Positions 1 to 12,046 of a DNA stretch of 64,000 nt are shown here, in pieces. Source of the DNA: Augochlora pura (Eukaryota > Arthropoda > Insecta > Hymenoptera > Halictidae); contig NC_135777.1 of assembly GCF_028453695.1 (NCBI RefSeq), positions 5,445,714 through 5,509,713 on the forward strand, in the 5' to 3' direction. Position numbers and translations under genes: made by a program. The first letter of the stretch is position 1. Each line of letters starts with the position of its first letter. The notes under the pieces are model-generated. The model made no database searches. It was not told where the DNA came from and saw only the letters and a list, made by a program, of their open reading frames with translations.

Positions 1-86
1 AAGTAACGGGCAAGGAGTTAAAGGCTGCTAGTTTCGATCAGACTGCACGCGGTTTACTTCCGCGTCTACGTCGTCTACGCGTACAG

Positions 87-178
87 CGTCCACGATCTAG
101 ACCTAGACCTAAATCGTCCACGATCTAGACCTAGACCTAAATCGCCCACAATCTAGACCTAGACCTAAATCGTCCACG
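87..178. repeat. 28-bp tandem repeat, about 3.3 copies
   Basis: Units start at 87, 115, 143 and 171 (partial). Each contains CTAGACCTAGACCTAAAT, so a 6-bp subrepeat (AGACCT) is nested within the unit. It lies downstream of BTB exon 3, in the next intron or flank. Confidence 0.85.
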
Positions 179-343
179 GCCTACATCGTCAGCCTTTCAA
201 AGACCCGAAGCGTTGTCCGCCGACCCTCGAATGCAGCCGTCTTCTGACACGGAGGAGAATTTTTAGCCAGAGCATGCGACGTCTTTTTCGTTAGAGCGCT
301 GGAAAGGAGAAGGGGGAGGGGCGGACGGCCCCGCTCGACGTAC

Positions 344-616
344 ATTTCCGGTGATGCAGGTGATTTTCGGTGTGAAGACGTCGTGTACCGAGGGTGGATC
401 GTCTAGAGGCGGACGCCCTCTGCGTTTCTGCTTCGGGGGTGGCAGCTCATCGGCGTCCCCTTCCCTGAGGACCGTCTCGACGCCGGGCGTCGCCGCGCCG
501 GGACTGTGGCCGCTGTTGCTCAGGTCATTCTGTGTGGAGTCGCTGCGCCAGCTCACCTCGGCGAGGCCCTTGATGTGCAGGTCCTCCGCGGTTTTCAGCA
601 GGGACGACAATCTCGT
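344..616 (-). CDS. BTB-ttk family transcription regulator, exon 3 (end of BTB domain, linker, AT-hook-like motif)
   Basis: The exon follows the acceptor TTTTCAG (620-617) and starts TRLSSLLKTAEDLHIKGLAE, which completes the BTB fold after NIDH of exon 2. A 40-residue Ser/Gly/Glu linker follows, then PPPKQKRRGRPPLDD, whose RGRP core resembles an AT-hook (minor-groove binding), then HDVFTPKITCITGN. The likely donor is GTACGT at 343-338, giving 91 codons in phase 0. If it is not used, the frame stays open to a stop near 263. No zinc finger or psq domain has appeared by this point, so the C-terminus should lie in exons beyond the left edge. The 3' boundary is the least certain part. Confidence 0.85.
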
Positions 617-2444
617 CTGAAAAGAAGCGCAGACATCTTTCATCGGTTGATACGTCGAGGAAACGGGAACAGAGGGGCCCGTTGTCCTCCGCGAACACCG
701 TTCTCCAGTCTTCCTTAGACTTTACGACGTTCGTTTAAATCTCGGTACCGCGCGCGTCTCCATTATCATATCGCGATAGCTAAAACTAACAAGAGTCCAT
801 TGACCGTGCGCGCGGTCTAGCACCCCTACCCACCCATATAACCAAGCCCAGCGCCCCAGACAGCGTCCTCGCGCTTCTTGACCATAAATCCTATTTCCAG
901 CCGGCTTTTTCGCCGCCTAACCCAAACGAAGACGAGGGCAGATCGATTCGCCGCGGGACCGGAAAACCGAGCAGAACAACCGAGATATTCTACCCCCGTT
1001 GAAAAAAGAAGCCGGGCGAACGCGGGCGCAGAGAAGCGATCCGTGGGTTTCGTGACCGGCAGCACGTTCCATATACACGACGAGCGCGCACGCTCGCATC
1101 CACCGACTAATCAAGGTAAGTACCCAGTTCCTTCTTTTTAGCCCGACATTGGCCCGACCGCCTCTGGCAAGAGTTACCCGGCGAGCGGGTAATACATTTA
1201 ACCGGCCACTTTCGATACATCCCCGCGGCGCAGTTCGAGCATAAATGGAATAATATACGAACAAGCGTGTACCACGGTTCCTGGCACGGGCTCCCGGCTG
1301 GCCCGACCAGGCCCCGGCTCCTCCCCCCCCCCACGTTCCCACGTCCGGCGTTTCTTCGTCGCGAGGAGCCATGCCGAGGGCGAGGCTCGCGGAGAATGTC
1401 TCGCAGGGACGCTCGACCGGGGTAAATCTAATTATCTCCGATAGAAACGGATCAGGGGAAAACGCGATCACGGTGACACTGGGAAAATTAGTCCTGTTCG
1501 CTGTTATCGCAACGACCGTTACTCGGACGCCCCATTGTCCAATGGTTCCGTCATCGGAATGCTATCCTATTTTTCATCCTAATCTCTCGGAATTGGCGCG
1601 AACAGTTCTCCATTTGCTAATAAGGATGCCAAAGGATTTCGAATCGTTCGTCTCGAAGGATTCGAATCGGGAAGACGGTTTCGCGCGAGTTTCGCAGTTG
1701 GAACGTAAGCTTTGCTTCCAACTGTGCGGCGCGACGGTCGCGTAACAAGGTAAAATATATATCGGCGGGCAGCCGTTCGACAGAATAGGCCCAATTATTA
1801 TTTACCAATTTTCACCGCAATAATGCCGGCGCGACCGAGAGAATGCGAAATTATATGGGAACTTTCTACGGACGGTGTGCGCGCGTAGCGGCGCGGCTGG
1901 CTTTCTATCGGCATCGGCCACGGCCGGAATCGGAAAAATGCTTATGTGGGTCAGGCCTCTACAGTCTACAGTCTACGGTTTACACGGCGCACTACAGTTC
2001 ACGGCGCTAGAGCGAACACGCGCGCGCGCGCGCGCGCGTTTCAGAAACCGGCGCCGGATCGCGCCGCTTTCGTTTCGCGATCGGCTACGGAAAAAAAGGG
2101 CGCTGCTCGATGGCCCGTGCTGGGGCCGAAGCTCGGCCCTGGCCGGATCAGCGCGTCCACGGATTTTCACCCGGAGCCGGGATTTTTCGCGGACGGAAAC
2201 GTGGCCGGAGAAAGCTCGCGGAACGTTCGCTCGATCACGAATAGAAATCCGGAAGACCGGCGGCACGCGGTCGTTCTTCTTCGGCCCGAACCTCCTGCCA
2301 CCGCGGATCCGATTCGAATTCGAGATGGCTCGTCGCGTCGCGGCGGCGCATCGCGACCTTTTTTTACGCGGAAATGTCACGACGCCGCGGGAATCAGACT
2401 TTTCCGAGGGCCGAGGCTTAGATGGAAAAAGACGTTCGATGGGA

Positions 2445-2671
2445 TTAACCCCTCGCGTTATGGCAACGAGTCAGACTCGTGATAAAGATTCCATGCAACG
2501 TCTGCTAAATACTATTGGAATATTACGTATCACCTACAATTCGATATTTGTGCATGGACAAAAGCAAATCAATGTTCTTAGAAGCGATGGAAATTAAGAT
2601 AGGAAAATATACGCCTCGTATAAGTGCTTGGCCTTGTGAGGCACAAGCATAACAGTTTCGAATTACGAGGG
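2445..2671 (+). mobile_element. piggyBac-like MITE, family G (left end clear)
   Basis: Begins TTAACCCCTCGCG. The palindrome CGAGTCAGACTCG at 2467-2479 is centred 24 bp from the element start. The right end is uncertain; a degenerate candidate CGAGGGG without a clean TTAA lies near 2665-2671. Confidence 0.55.
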
Positions 2672-2719
2672 GACCCGAGTTTTTTTTGGGGGGTTCCAGA
2701 AAAGCCACGGTCAGTCCTC

Positions 2720-2868
2720 ACGCGCCGTAGAATAAAGTTTCTTTTATTAAAGACTATACCTTAGTTTAAATGTGTTTAAACACCCATTTCGAATAAATAC
2801 GAATATTATTCATTTCTTCTAAGTCGAAATTAAATTCAATTATCGCAATCACTTAATTGCCAACCCAA
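2720..2868. mobile_element. Mariner terminus (solo end)
   Basis: Reading leftward from 2868 the minus strand starts TTGGGTTGGCAATTAAGTG, a typical mariner terminal repeat, with TA at 2869-2870. No transposase or partner end is visible; the left limit is approximate. Confidence 0.5.
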
Positions 2869-5187
2869 TACTTAAGGAAAATACGTGGCAAGCGTCTGTG
2901 GGCGTTCGTCGCGGGATTTGGAAAGTCGTTTGCGAGAGAATTCTTAAAAGAAGAATAATCGTTTTACAAAGTTCGGGATAAATATTTCGCGAACGGGAGG
3001 AGCTCGACGGTCGAGCGAGGACGGCCGCAGTTCTCCGCGAGTGATAGGCACCGATTAGAAAAAGCATCGAAGCGTTGCATTCCCACGTACAGAGTAGCCA
3101 GATCTGCATAAAGAACACGCGAGGATCCGCGGGACGAGACACGCCGCGCGCACACCGCCGTGTACCGAACTTTTCGTGATCGTTTTTTTCCCCCCCTCCC
3201 CGTTTGTTAGTTGCACGGCTCGCCTCGCGTTTTTGCCCATGCCCCTCGGAACGAGTACTATCGATTGTACACCGGTCGTTATTAGTTAATTAACCGGTGC
3301 TCATTGGCCGGGCGTAATTTATCTTTTTTTCGCGGCGGAAGAATGAGCGATGCGGACCATTACGGTGCCAGCTGCCCCGTTTCTTGCCTTTCCGGTGCTA
3401 GCTGCGGCTAGGCGCACACCTGTACGAGCGGAATATTTCTTTAACGAGTTTCCAACGGCAGGAAGTTGTCGCTCCGCGACAACCACGACGTATACGGACG
3501 CCGGGTCACTTTCGTCCAGTTTACGCGTTACACGCCCTCGCGTTAAAATCGCGTTACCGCGGCGTTCGCATCGCCGGTGAAATTTCACTTAACACGCGCG
3601 GACGAGAACTAATCCAGTAATAAGAATAAAAAATAAATAAAGATATCCTAACAAATTGGATATGAGAAGAAAATAAATTGAAATCGAGAGAGAAGCTCCG
3701 ACCGGGAGTGATGAGAAATAGAATCGATCGGCGAGCGGTAACAGCGAGCGGCATTACGCGGGGCGGCCACTTAATACAATGCCGAAGAAAACAATTGATG
3801 CGATTACGTTCCGTTGGTTCCCGGATGCAAATGGATGAAAATCGGCGCAAGGGGCCGGCGGAGGAATTTCGCCTGGAACAAACGCGATCCGCCGTTCGCT
3901 CAAAAAAAGAAAAGAAAAAAAAAGCAAGCCGAAGGGGTGTAGTGGAGGCTGTGTGCTTCCGGGACAATTTACATGCCGCGTAAAAGGAGGTGGTCCTCGA
4001 ACGACAAATGCTTTTCCTCGGCAAAGCCCGGCGTCCCGGACAGGCGGGTTCCGTCTTCGGTCGTTAATTAAAGAGCCGGGCATCGATCAAACGTTTCGAT
4101 TTTCAGCGGGGGTTCCGGCGCGGACAAAGTGGCCCCACCCCCCACCCCCACCGCCAGACAACGTCGGAGAAAGGAACGATTGACCGCGGCGAAAAACAAA
4201 TTGGGTCCTCGGGATTTTCGCCGGGGGGATCAACTGGCAGAGGCTTTTGAAGTTCTTCGGGCTCGTCAATTATTAATACGAATCGGGGGCAGGCCTGGTC
4301 GCGCGTCTCCGTCGCGGCGACGGTTTTCCGTGTTTCTCGATCCCGGTTGTCGCCGGTGGCAAGTGCCTCCTCGTGTTGTCCGCGATGTAAATAAGTCGTC
4401 GATCGGTCGCGAAAAAGGGGCCGAGAGAGAGGAGAGCCACGCCCCCCCCCCCGCCCACGGGCTTTATTTCTTTAATCAGTTTGAATTTCGCCACTCGAGG
4501 CCTCGGCGCGCCGTTGCACCGTCGTCGTTCGCCGGGGTCTTCGCGACTCCGCTTTGTGCCGCCGCTGTCGAAAGTAATTTCCAACCGGGGAGGAAAAACC
4601 GCCGATTCCGGAGCAGACTACTCGCGGATCGGCCGCGGGGGAACCGTTCAACGCGGCCCTCCTCCTCCATCCGTCTGGGAACACGCTCGACGCGGCACGA
4701 GAGTGTCGTTGAATCCGCGCGAACCCGCCCTACCCCGTACGCTCCGAGCTCGGCCGCGAAATTTCGGTTACCGGTTCTCTTCATCGGCGGGCTCAATGGC
4801 CGCCGGCAAGCTCGAACGAAGATGCTGTTGCGTTTTTATTTCCGACCCGGTTAAGGGTCGGAACAGGTAGAACATCCGACTCTCGCTGTCTATAGAAATT
4901 AGTTCCATTCCTGCTCCGCCGATTTTCGCGGTACACAATCGAACTCGGTTAGTATGATGCTGTACTCCGGATTTTTTCCGAACCAGAATGAATACTCGAA
5001 CCGCTTCTTCTTGTATGCAAGTTTTACGGTAATTATATCGTATATTTTCTATCTTTTCTCAGAGTTTCTTCAAGTACGACGCTTTTGTGAAATATATCGT
5101 TTGATGAAGTGCATCGAAGCATCCTGTTTTCAATTTAGAATAACCGGGATACTATGGTACATACTTGGTAATAGATGGAATACTCAC

Positions 5188-5337
5188 GTGATCGATGTTG
5201 ATCTCTCCTTTGTACATGAACTCGACCAGAATTTTGATATCCGAGAATTTCACGTCGCGCATTATGACGATCGGGTCCTTCCCGTCGAACTGCGAGAGGA
5301 TTGTGTCGAAGAACGTGCTGCACGCCGACAGGACCAC
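5188..5337 (-). CDS. BTB-ttk family transcription regulator, exon 2 (second half of BTB domain)
   Basis: This 150-bp exon gives exactly 50 codons. It begins after the acceptor TTGTTGCAG with VVLSACSTFFD, continues through PIVIMRDVKFSDIK and ends FMYKGEINIDH just before the donor GTGAGT (5187-5182). Joined to exon 1 it restores the diagnostic LRAHK-VVLSAC junction of BTB-ttk domains. Both boundaries are phase 0. The intron before it spans 18915-5338 (about 13.6 kb) and the one after it spans 5187-617 (about 4.6 kb). There is no frameshift or stop inside the exon, which argues for an active gene rather than a pseudogene. Confidence 0.93.
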
Positions 5338-5493
5338 CTGCAACAATATTACCAAGGCGCAGCTTAGTTACATTCTCTTAACGTCCCTCTTCGGGTTGTC
5401 TCTCGTGATATACGTTGGTGTAATATCGTAAAGAAACGTTCGACTTTCCGATATCGTAAATAGCTCTGCGAAGCTTACAATCCCTAAGCAAAG

Positions 5494-5700
5494 TTAACCC
5501 CTTCCCGTACTTCAGCGAGTCAGACTCGCGATGAAGATTTTTGCCCAAACATGAATATCGCGAGTCAGACTCGTGAACAGTTACTTGGACCAAACATAAA
5601 TATCGCGAGTCTCTGAGTCGCGAACACATACTCGGGCCAAACGTAAACATAACAAGCCGAGCTCGCGGACTGATTTTTTGCCCGTTACGCTCGCGACCGA
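5494..5700 (+). mobile_element. piggyBac-like family G element with palindrome array
   Basis: Starts TTAACCCCTTCCCG. Four palindromes follow: CGAGTCAGACTCG at 5516-5528 and 5561-5573, CGAGTCTCTGAGTCG at 5606-5620, and CGAGCTCG at 5658-5665. They are spaced 45, 46 and 48 bp centre to centre, with the first centred 24 bp from the end. The intervening text (gcccaaacat-like) is repeated too. No right end is found, so the 3' limit is approximate. Confidence 0.6.
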
Positions 5701-6328
5701 ATGTTAGTTCCTCTCAGTACCTCGGAACAGTTAGTCACGATTCTTGTCGTTGCTGTTACGAAGCAGTTCAATTATTAAAATTTAAGAAAACATTGCGGGC
5801 ATCTACATTTCGGATCGTGTTGCGACTGTTTACAAACATCAGTCTGGTCTGTTTAGCGCGCGTTGATGCGGACCGCTCGGGCCCGAGTTTCGTCGAGCTA
5901 AATGGCACGAGATGGGGGTTAAAAAAAAAGGTACGAAGAACGAACATCTTGGACATGTTGTGCTGTACGATACAATTCGTGATTAATTTGTCGAGAACTC
6001 TCGAGTTAACAAGTAGCTTCGGCACTGGGTCTACTTTCGAACGGCAACGGGGAGAAAGAAAGGAGTCGGAGAAGCGGAGAATCGACCGAGCCGAAACACG
6101 ACCAACTTTGACACTGGGTAGTTCAAGGGAGGAGAGAACGCAGCGGAATCGGGGCCGCGACCGTAATTAAGGAGCCGGTGGAATCCACGGGCTTTAATAA
6201 GGGCACACGGCGCGCCATGTGTCCGTCATTATTAATTAAGAGCTCGGGATACGCGGCTCGTGCCGCGTCGAGTCGTGTCGGGCCGAGTCGAACCGAGACG
6301 CGTGATACGTGTTCCGGGGGGGGGGGGG

Positions 6329-6428
6329 NNNNNNNNNNNNNNNNNNNNNNNNNNNNNNNNNNNNNNNNNNNNNNNNNNNNNNNNNNNNNNNNNNNNNNNN
6401 NNNNNNNNNNNNNNNNNNNNNNNNNNNN
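6329..6428. other. Assembly gap (100 N)
   Basis: Exactly 100 N, preceded by a run of 12 G at 6317-6328, suggesting a sequencing failure at poly-G. Confidence 0.98.
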
Positions 6429-6483
6429 AGCTGCTTGCACGCTCGCGGCGAAGAGAATTTCGCGCGTCCCGGAGAACCGGAAG

Positions 6484-6640
6484 TTAACCCTTTGCACTCG
6501 AGTGCGCCACTAAAATTATTCTATTACGTTGGAAAATAATTTTTGTAACAATAGGGTTTAGATTGAAATAATTATCAAGTAGTAAAACTGTTGGCAGGAG
6601 TTAGAAGAATAAATTTTGTTATTATGTATTATGTATATAT
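6484..6640 (+). mobile_element. piggyBac-like MITE family A, left part
   Basis: TTAACCCTTTGCACTCGAG start, then the family A body (AAAATTATTCTATT, ACTGTTGGCAGGAG, AATAAATTTTGT) shared with the complete copies at 16869 and 59336. The subterminal palindrome is partly deleted and no right end is found. Confidence 0.65.
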
Positions 6641-6869
6641 ATACAGCTGGATATATATGAAGCTGGGCAGTGGATTCCAAAAATAAGACGCCACAAAAGG
6701 AAAAGAATATTAACATGTCAACATTTTTCAACCCTGAAACGATTTCACCGAAGAAAGTTCGCAAACGTTGCCTAATTCCTTTATCAAGAAAAAAAAAGAA
6801 AAGATAGATTTTATCAATGTAATAACTATCACGTGGCATTACGCATAGACATTTTTCAAGTTTTATCGC

Positions 6870-7056
6870 GTTGTGCGAAATAATTACATTCCATTTCTTT
6901 CGTCATTATTAATCTACAATGAAATAAAAAATTCCTTATTTAGGGAATATTGCTTTTATTTTCAATATTTTCAAATATTTTCATTTGAATAAAATGAAAA
7001 AAAATTTGGCGATAAAAACAAATTTTTCACTTTTCCCTGTGATGCGAATGGGTTAA
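6870..7056 (-). mobile_element. piggyBac-like MITE family L, end at 7056
   Basis: On the minus strand it starts TTAACCCATTCGCATCACAG, followed by AAAAGTGAAAAATTTG, matching the left end at 61552. The other end is not identified; the left limit is approximate. Confidence 0.5.
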
Positions 7057-9927
7057 TTGTTATTGAATTTTCGACACAACCGAATTCCGTCGATATATTC
7101 GTAGCAGAGTCGAACGTATTCGGGTAGGCGAAATGGACCGTCGATAATGATAGGATTAGAGGACGATTAGTCGTGCCGTGAACGTTCCGCGTGTCGGATC
7201 GCGACAGTGAGAGCGCGGGACTATGAGAAAGTTGCGGATTTTATCCAGTCCGCGTTTCGATGCTACGTCGAAATGGAAGTCTTACGAATATTCGACTAAT
7301 TTGTCATTTACATTACAACCGGAGCGGCGAAAATAGAACAATGACTATGATGATTGCGAAAAAGGTCAACGTACTATTTAAATTAACATTATTCTTTCGC
7401 ATTTCTACTCTATTGTCTTTACCGTGAGCACGACGTTGGTGGTACCCGTTTCGAATCGTTCCACATCATAATTACGTTCTAATTTAATTAGTGTCTATAA
7501 ATGGTACGAGAAGTGTACGCGATGCGACTCAACGAAATACTTTACGTGATTGCCCGTCAAAGTGTTAAAGTAGGAAGACTTCAAACTCGCAGATCAGTAT
7601 GGCGAACTTTGATCTTTGGCCGTAGGAGTTTGTACAGTTTATTGATGGCCAGCGCCGGTGGGTTATTAATAGGTTGACAATAGGCTCTTTGCTCAGTAGG
7701 TCATCCGATTCTTTTCAGCAGTAATTGCTATTAAATTTGAGTCGAACGATGACGGTGGCAAAGTGCTCGGCATCGCGTCGCTTCTACGCGTTCTTCCGGA
7801 AATCCAAAGTTTCCGGTCGACAAGATCATTTGGTATTCTCGCAGGTCGTAACCGACTACGAGGCAGCTGAAAATCGATGGAGGAGGGGGGGAGCGGAAGG
7901 GTTGTTTAATAAACGAGGGAAAGGAGATTCTCGCGAGCGTCTAGGTATCTCGGAGGACGCGGAATCCTGAAAGCGATCCAACAAAGACGCGCTCTGCAAC
8001 CGTCCTCTCAGAGACGCTCCGCGCGAAAGCGGCTTAAAGCGATTCAGGGTCCGTCGCGCGGGCGTGCAGATCCCGTGGCGCGGCAGCTGTTTAAGCACCG
8101 CGCGCGCCGCCCGATCGACCGGCTCGCTTCTGTCAATCCCGATTTTATTTACCGACGTGTCGTTTATGAAGCGACACGCACACACCCCTCCCCGTCAGTG
8201 TCCCGTCGACCGGTTTTCATCGTAATTTCGCTCTGCCACCTATTTTCTGGTGTAATCTGGTTACCGTGTAATGGAGAACACCGAAACTCCCGCGACTCGT
8301 CACTCACCGAATTAACGCAGTCGAACGCGCATTGTTCGCACCTTCCCGGACCGGTGACGCGGCGCCGGACGTCGACCGTAGGGCAGAAAGTGCCCGATGA
8401 ATCTTCCGGGACGCACGACGCGAATTAACCGAGACGAATTTACGAACGGCTTAAGCCCCGATCCTGACGCGTTCCGCGCGCCCGTTCTTGGAAAACGACG
8501 ACAATCGCAGCGAACGATGCGACGCGCGACGTCGCTACAAAGCGCTTAATTCGAGCGCCGGTGACATCTCCATTAAACAGCGAATAAATCGGACCGGTAT
8601 CCGCCGCTCGAATTTATTACCGGGGAGTTTATTAGTTTGTCTCTGATATCGGATTCTCTGACGTACCGTAAATCAGCGGGGCCGAGCCTACAGCTTTTGT
8701 CGGCGACGCACACCGTCGACGCCGATTCCGAGATCGGTAATGGCATGTCCGCGATGATTCGCGAACGGATTTCGAGTCCGGAGCTTCTCTTCGTCGCCGC
8801 TTCGGCGAGATACGATCGCGAGAACGAGAGAAATTGTTGGGGCGATTGTGGCCATTGTTTCACCGATATTGCGTATAAATTCTTTGGAATAAAACTTCAC
8901 TCGAGAGACATTTCCGATGAATTTTTCGAATGAAATTCGATTCGAGAAATATTTGGGTAACATATATTTCGAGGACTTTTGCAGCGCGCGGGATCGTTTT
9001 GTCGCGGAGTGTACACGTTCCGGGGCCCTGACCGTTCTCTGTCGGTCGCCGATTACGGCGGCCGTTCCCGCGTCTCAATTTCTGTCTATGACCGTCCAGA
9101 AACCAAAATCATCTGTTGCTAAAAGATTCATCCTTGACTGGGTTAATGGCTCATTAAAATAAATTGATAATCCGGAATCGCCGAGTCCCCGAATAGCGGC
9201 GTCGCAGAAATGGGTCGAACCCGAGGAAGACAATTTTAGTTCGCGGCCGAGTATCGGAACGGACCGACCAACGCCGAAGATAATACGGCCAATTATTTAA
9301 CAGGTCGTTCCATAATTTACGCAATTACTCCGCGGGACGTTGAATGAATCTAAATTGCAGGTGGGCCGCCCGTTAAAAAAGAGAACCGGCTCTCGAATAA
9401 GCGCGACTGAATTTAACAGGTTCGCGACGGAGTGTGCGAACACCGCGCACCGCGGCGCGTTCGTGTTCGCGCCAAGGAACGGGATGCGCCGCCGGTCGTG
9501 TACATGCGCGATTCCGCCGGCAGACATTGCCCGCGTCGTAGCAATTAATAAATCAACGACCGTAATTGACAGGTTTATTTACAGCGGTGTACACGTAAGA
9601 GAACTGTCTCATCTTTATGAATTTCTTTGACGCTTCCGACGGCGCGGCGAGATTTCACTGTCTTCGTACTCGCGTCGACATGTTTTTTTCAGAGACACCG
9701 TTCGCAGCGAAATTCGATGCTTCCGCATCGGTTTTAAAAAAAAAGGTACGGTCGCTGCAATTTTTTTTGTTATTTGGCAGAGTTACAACACTTTGAAGTA
9801 GCCCTTGGATTTTTGGCATGTACCGGCGGCGTTGGTATTTCCATATGTTGCGGATTGATAGGACATTGCGGAACATCGTTCGGTAATTTCCGTAAGTACT
9901 GACCATCGCCGATGTATAGAAAGTGTC

Positions 9928-10027
9928 NNNNNNNNNNNNNNNNNNNNNNNNNNNNNNNNNNNNNNNNNNNNNNNNNNNNNNNNNNNNNNNNNNNNNNNNN
10001 NNNNNNNNNNNNNNNNNNNNNNNNNNN
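9928..10027. other. Assembly gap (100 N)
   Basis: Run of exactly 100 N; no repeat is obvious at its edges. Confidence 0.98.
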
Positions 10028-10289
10028 TTAATACTTAAATCAAGATAATATAGTTACTATTGATAATGTCCGAAGGCAGCGACGAAGGCAATTTTAATTA
10101 TTTAGTATTTAACAAGTTAACCTCAGTTTTTGGACAATTGCGTTCGTTGAATAACCAGTACGTTTAATTAATGTAAAACTTAAAATTTAATATTAAATTT
10201 TGGAAATTGTTTCACCCATGGGGAAGAACGGAACAAGACCATTTAATTCGGATAGTGAGCATCTCAATTTCTTATGACAAAATGTCAGG

Positions 10290-10417
10290 TAATCTCGCAA
10301 CTCGTGCAACAACGGTTGTACTTTTAATAATTGTTGATGTTTAATTTTTCATAATATAAAAATTATTTTGGAATTTTAGTGGTGCCTCAGAGTCACCATT
10401 CGAGTGCAAAGGGTTAA
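10290..10417 (-). mobile_element. piggyBac-like MITE family A, inverted, partial
   Basis: The minus strand starts TTAACCCTTTGCACTCGAAT and then has GGTGACTCTGAGGCACCAC, whose centre (10389) is 24 bp from the end. The rest fades before the gap at 10027. Confidence 0.65.
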
Positions 10418-11810
10418 ATATCTCGATTCGAAGATAAATGGAGTTAGGCCACTTTCAAAATAAACGGCTCAATTATAATAGTAATTGTAATAATAATAAT
10501 AATTATAGCAGCAATTTTACATTGAGTACACTAGCTTTCGATAACTAGATTGCGGATCTTTCTATAAAATAAAAATGTTTCGCATTAACTGTAAAAAGAA
10601 ACACGTGTCAAACGGAGACGTTCCGATAAAAATCGCGGATCGTTCAAAATCGTAGAAACGCGTCCCGACGGCGTCCGACGCACGCGACCCGCCGTCCATG
10701 TCCATTGCACAATGCAAATTGCGAACAAATCAAATTAGTTGCAAGTTAGCGAGAAGCCGTAGAGGTCGGGTCCAAATGGACCCAGAGGAACGCAGAAGTC
10801 GGTTCTAACGAAGTTTTTCCACGCGAGGAAGCCCGCGCACTCGGAGACTCGACCGGTCGCGCGCGCGAACTTCCGTGCCCCGTTCAATTATGTAACACCG
10901 CTGGAACGAAGTCGAAGTTGGCTCGCGAGCTCGTCCCCGCTGTATCGTGCCGGAGCTAACACGCTCCGTTCGCGAGAAAGGCAGCAACCTGTGGAGACCG
11001 AGAAACCGGACAGCGATTTTTGCGTCCCGGGGAACGAGGAAACGCGATTCGTTCACGTCGATGAGTCGAAGGTTTCGATCCTTATCGTCGCCGATTGTTC
11101 CATCCTCGTTCCAGTTTTCTCACGGCACGCCGCCCGCCCCTGCGCAAAGGGAACGAGTACCTTTGACTTCTGGAAGTTCTCCAACAAGGTTGCGAACGTC
11201 GGGTCCGGCGGCGAAACTTTCCGATCGATGCGTTCATTAAGATTATCGGAAGTCCCTCGAGGATTCCCGCGGAGTTCCTCTCGCCGGGAATTTTTCGAAA
11301 ATTTTCCGGAGAGAGTCCGCCTTCTTCGAAGGGAAGTTCGATTACCAGGGCAAGGCGGGCACAGCAGCCGTTTTCTCGGCACGGAGCGCGCCGTAAACCG
11401 GCTCCGAACTTCCAGAAAACGAAGAAACACGCAAACTAGACAAGTTCCGTCGCATTACCGGCTTTCTTTTCACGCGAATTGATTTATGAGAATCAAAATC
11501 GGGCTCTGCCGTTCCGTTCCGCGACTTCGAACGGAGTTCGAGTGGAACGAGTATCAAGAGGGAAAATCGTGCTTAAACGACGACCGACCGAAGGTTTACC
11601 GGTCAGGCGAAACACGGGGCCGGGTCATTTTCACCCAAAATAATATTTTCTTATTTATTTATTTATTTATTATTCATTTGTATTATATTCTTTTATCATT
11701 CAATAATCCTTGTCTCTGCGGCTTAGGATGACTTCCGGTTCACTTTTTTCGTACTTGTATAACTTCTATAACTATAACCATTTTCAAGTTTTTACAGCTT
11801 AACCTAAAAC

Positions 11811-12046
11811 TTAACCCTTTGCGGTCGAGAGGCGATTCTAAGGCGCCGCTAAAAATGATGATGTCACGTTTCAAAATAATTTTTATCATATTTCTTTATA
11901 TTTAGAAAATTGTTTCTCTTGTTAACAATTCTAAATGCAATTCCATAATATATAAAATGCTCCGAGTTATATAAAATGGCAACGCTACAAATCTAAACAA
12001 ATATCTTGGATTAACACTTGAAATGGCTCCGACTGCAAAGGGTTAA
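11811..12046 (+). mobile_element. piggyBac-like MITE family A, complete (236 bp)
   Basis: TTAA at both ends. Left CCCTTTGCGGTCGAG, right GGCTCCGACTGCAAAGGG. The imperfect palindrome GGCGATTCTAAGGCGCC is centred at 11839, 24 bp from the element start. No coding capacity. Confidence 0.85.

Larger units (their letters stand above)
617..5187 (-). other. Intron 2 of the BTB gene (4.6 kb)
   Basis: Bounded by GTGAGT at 5187 and TTTTCAG at 620-617. It holds one TTAA-type element end (2445), a mariner solo end at 2868, a (CG)n run near 2019-2038 and C-runs at 1322-1331, 4136-4152 and 4444-4454. The long Arg/Pro-rich open frames here (for example 1875-2597 and 4129-4854) come from CpG-rich composition and have no domain. 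I see no coding exon inside it. Confidence 0.8.

Noticed and set aside
87..178. CRISPR-like array
   Set aside because: The units are directly contiguous with no unique spacers; it is a simple tandem repeat in a eukaryotic genome.
4129..4854. 241-codon plus-strand open frame
   Set aside because: Arg/Pro/Ser-rich, no domain, overlaps similar frames on both strands and lies inside BTB intron 2; CpG-rich DNA has few stop codons.
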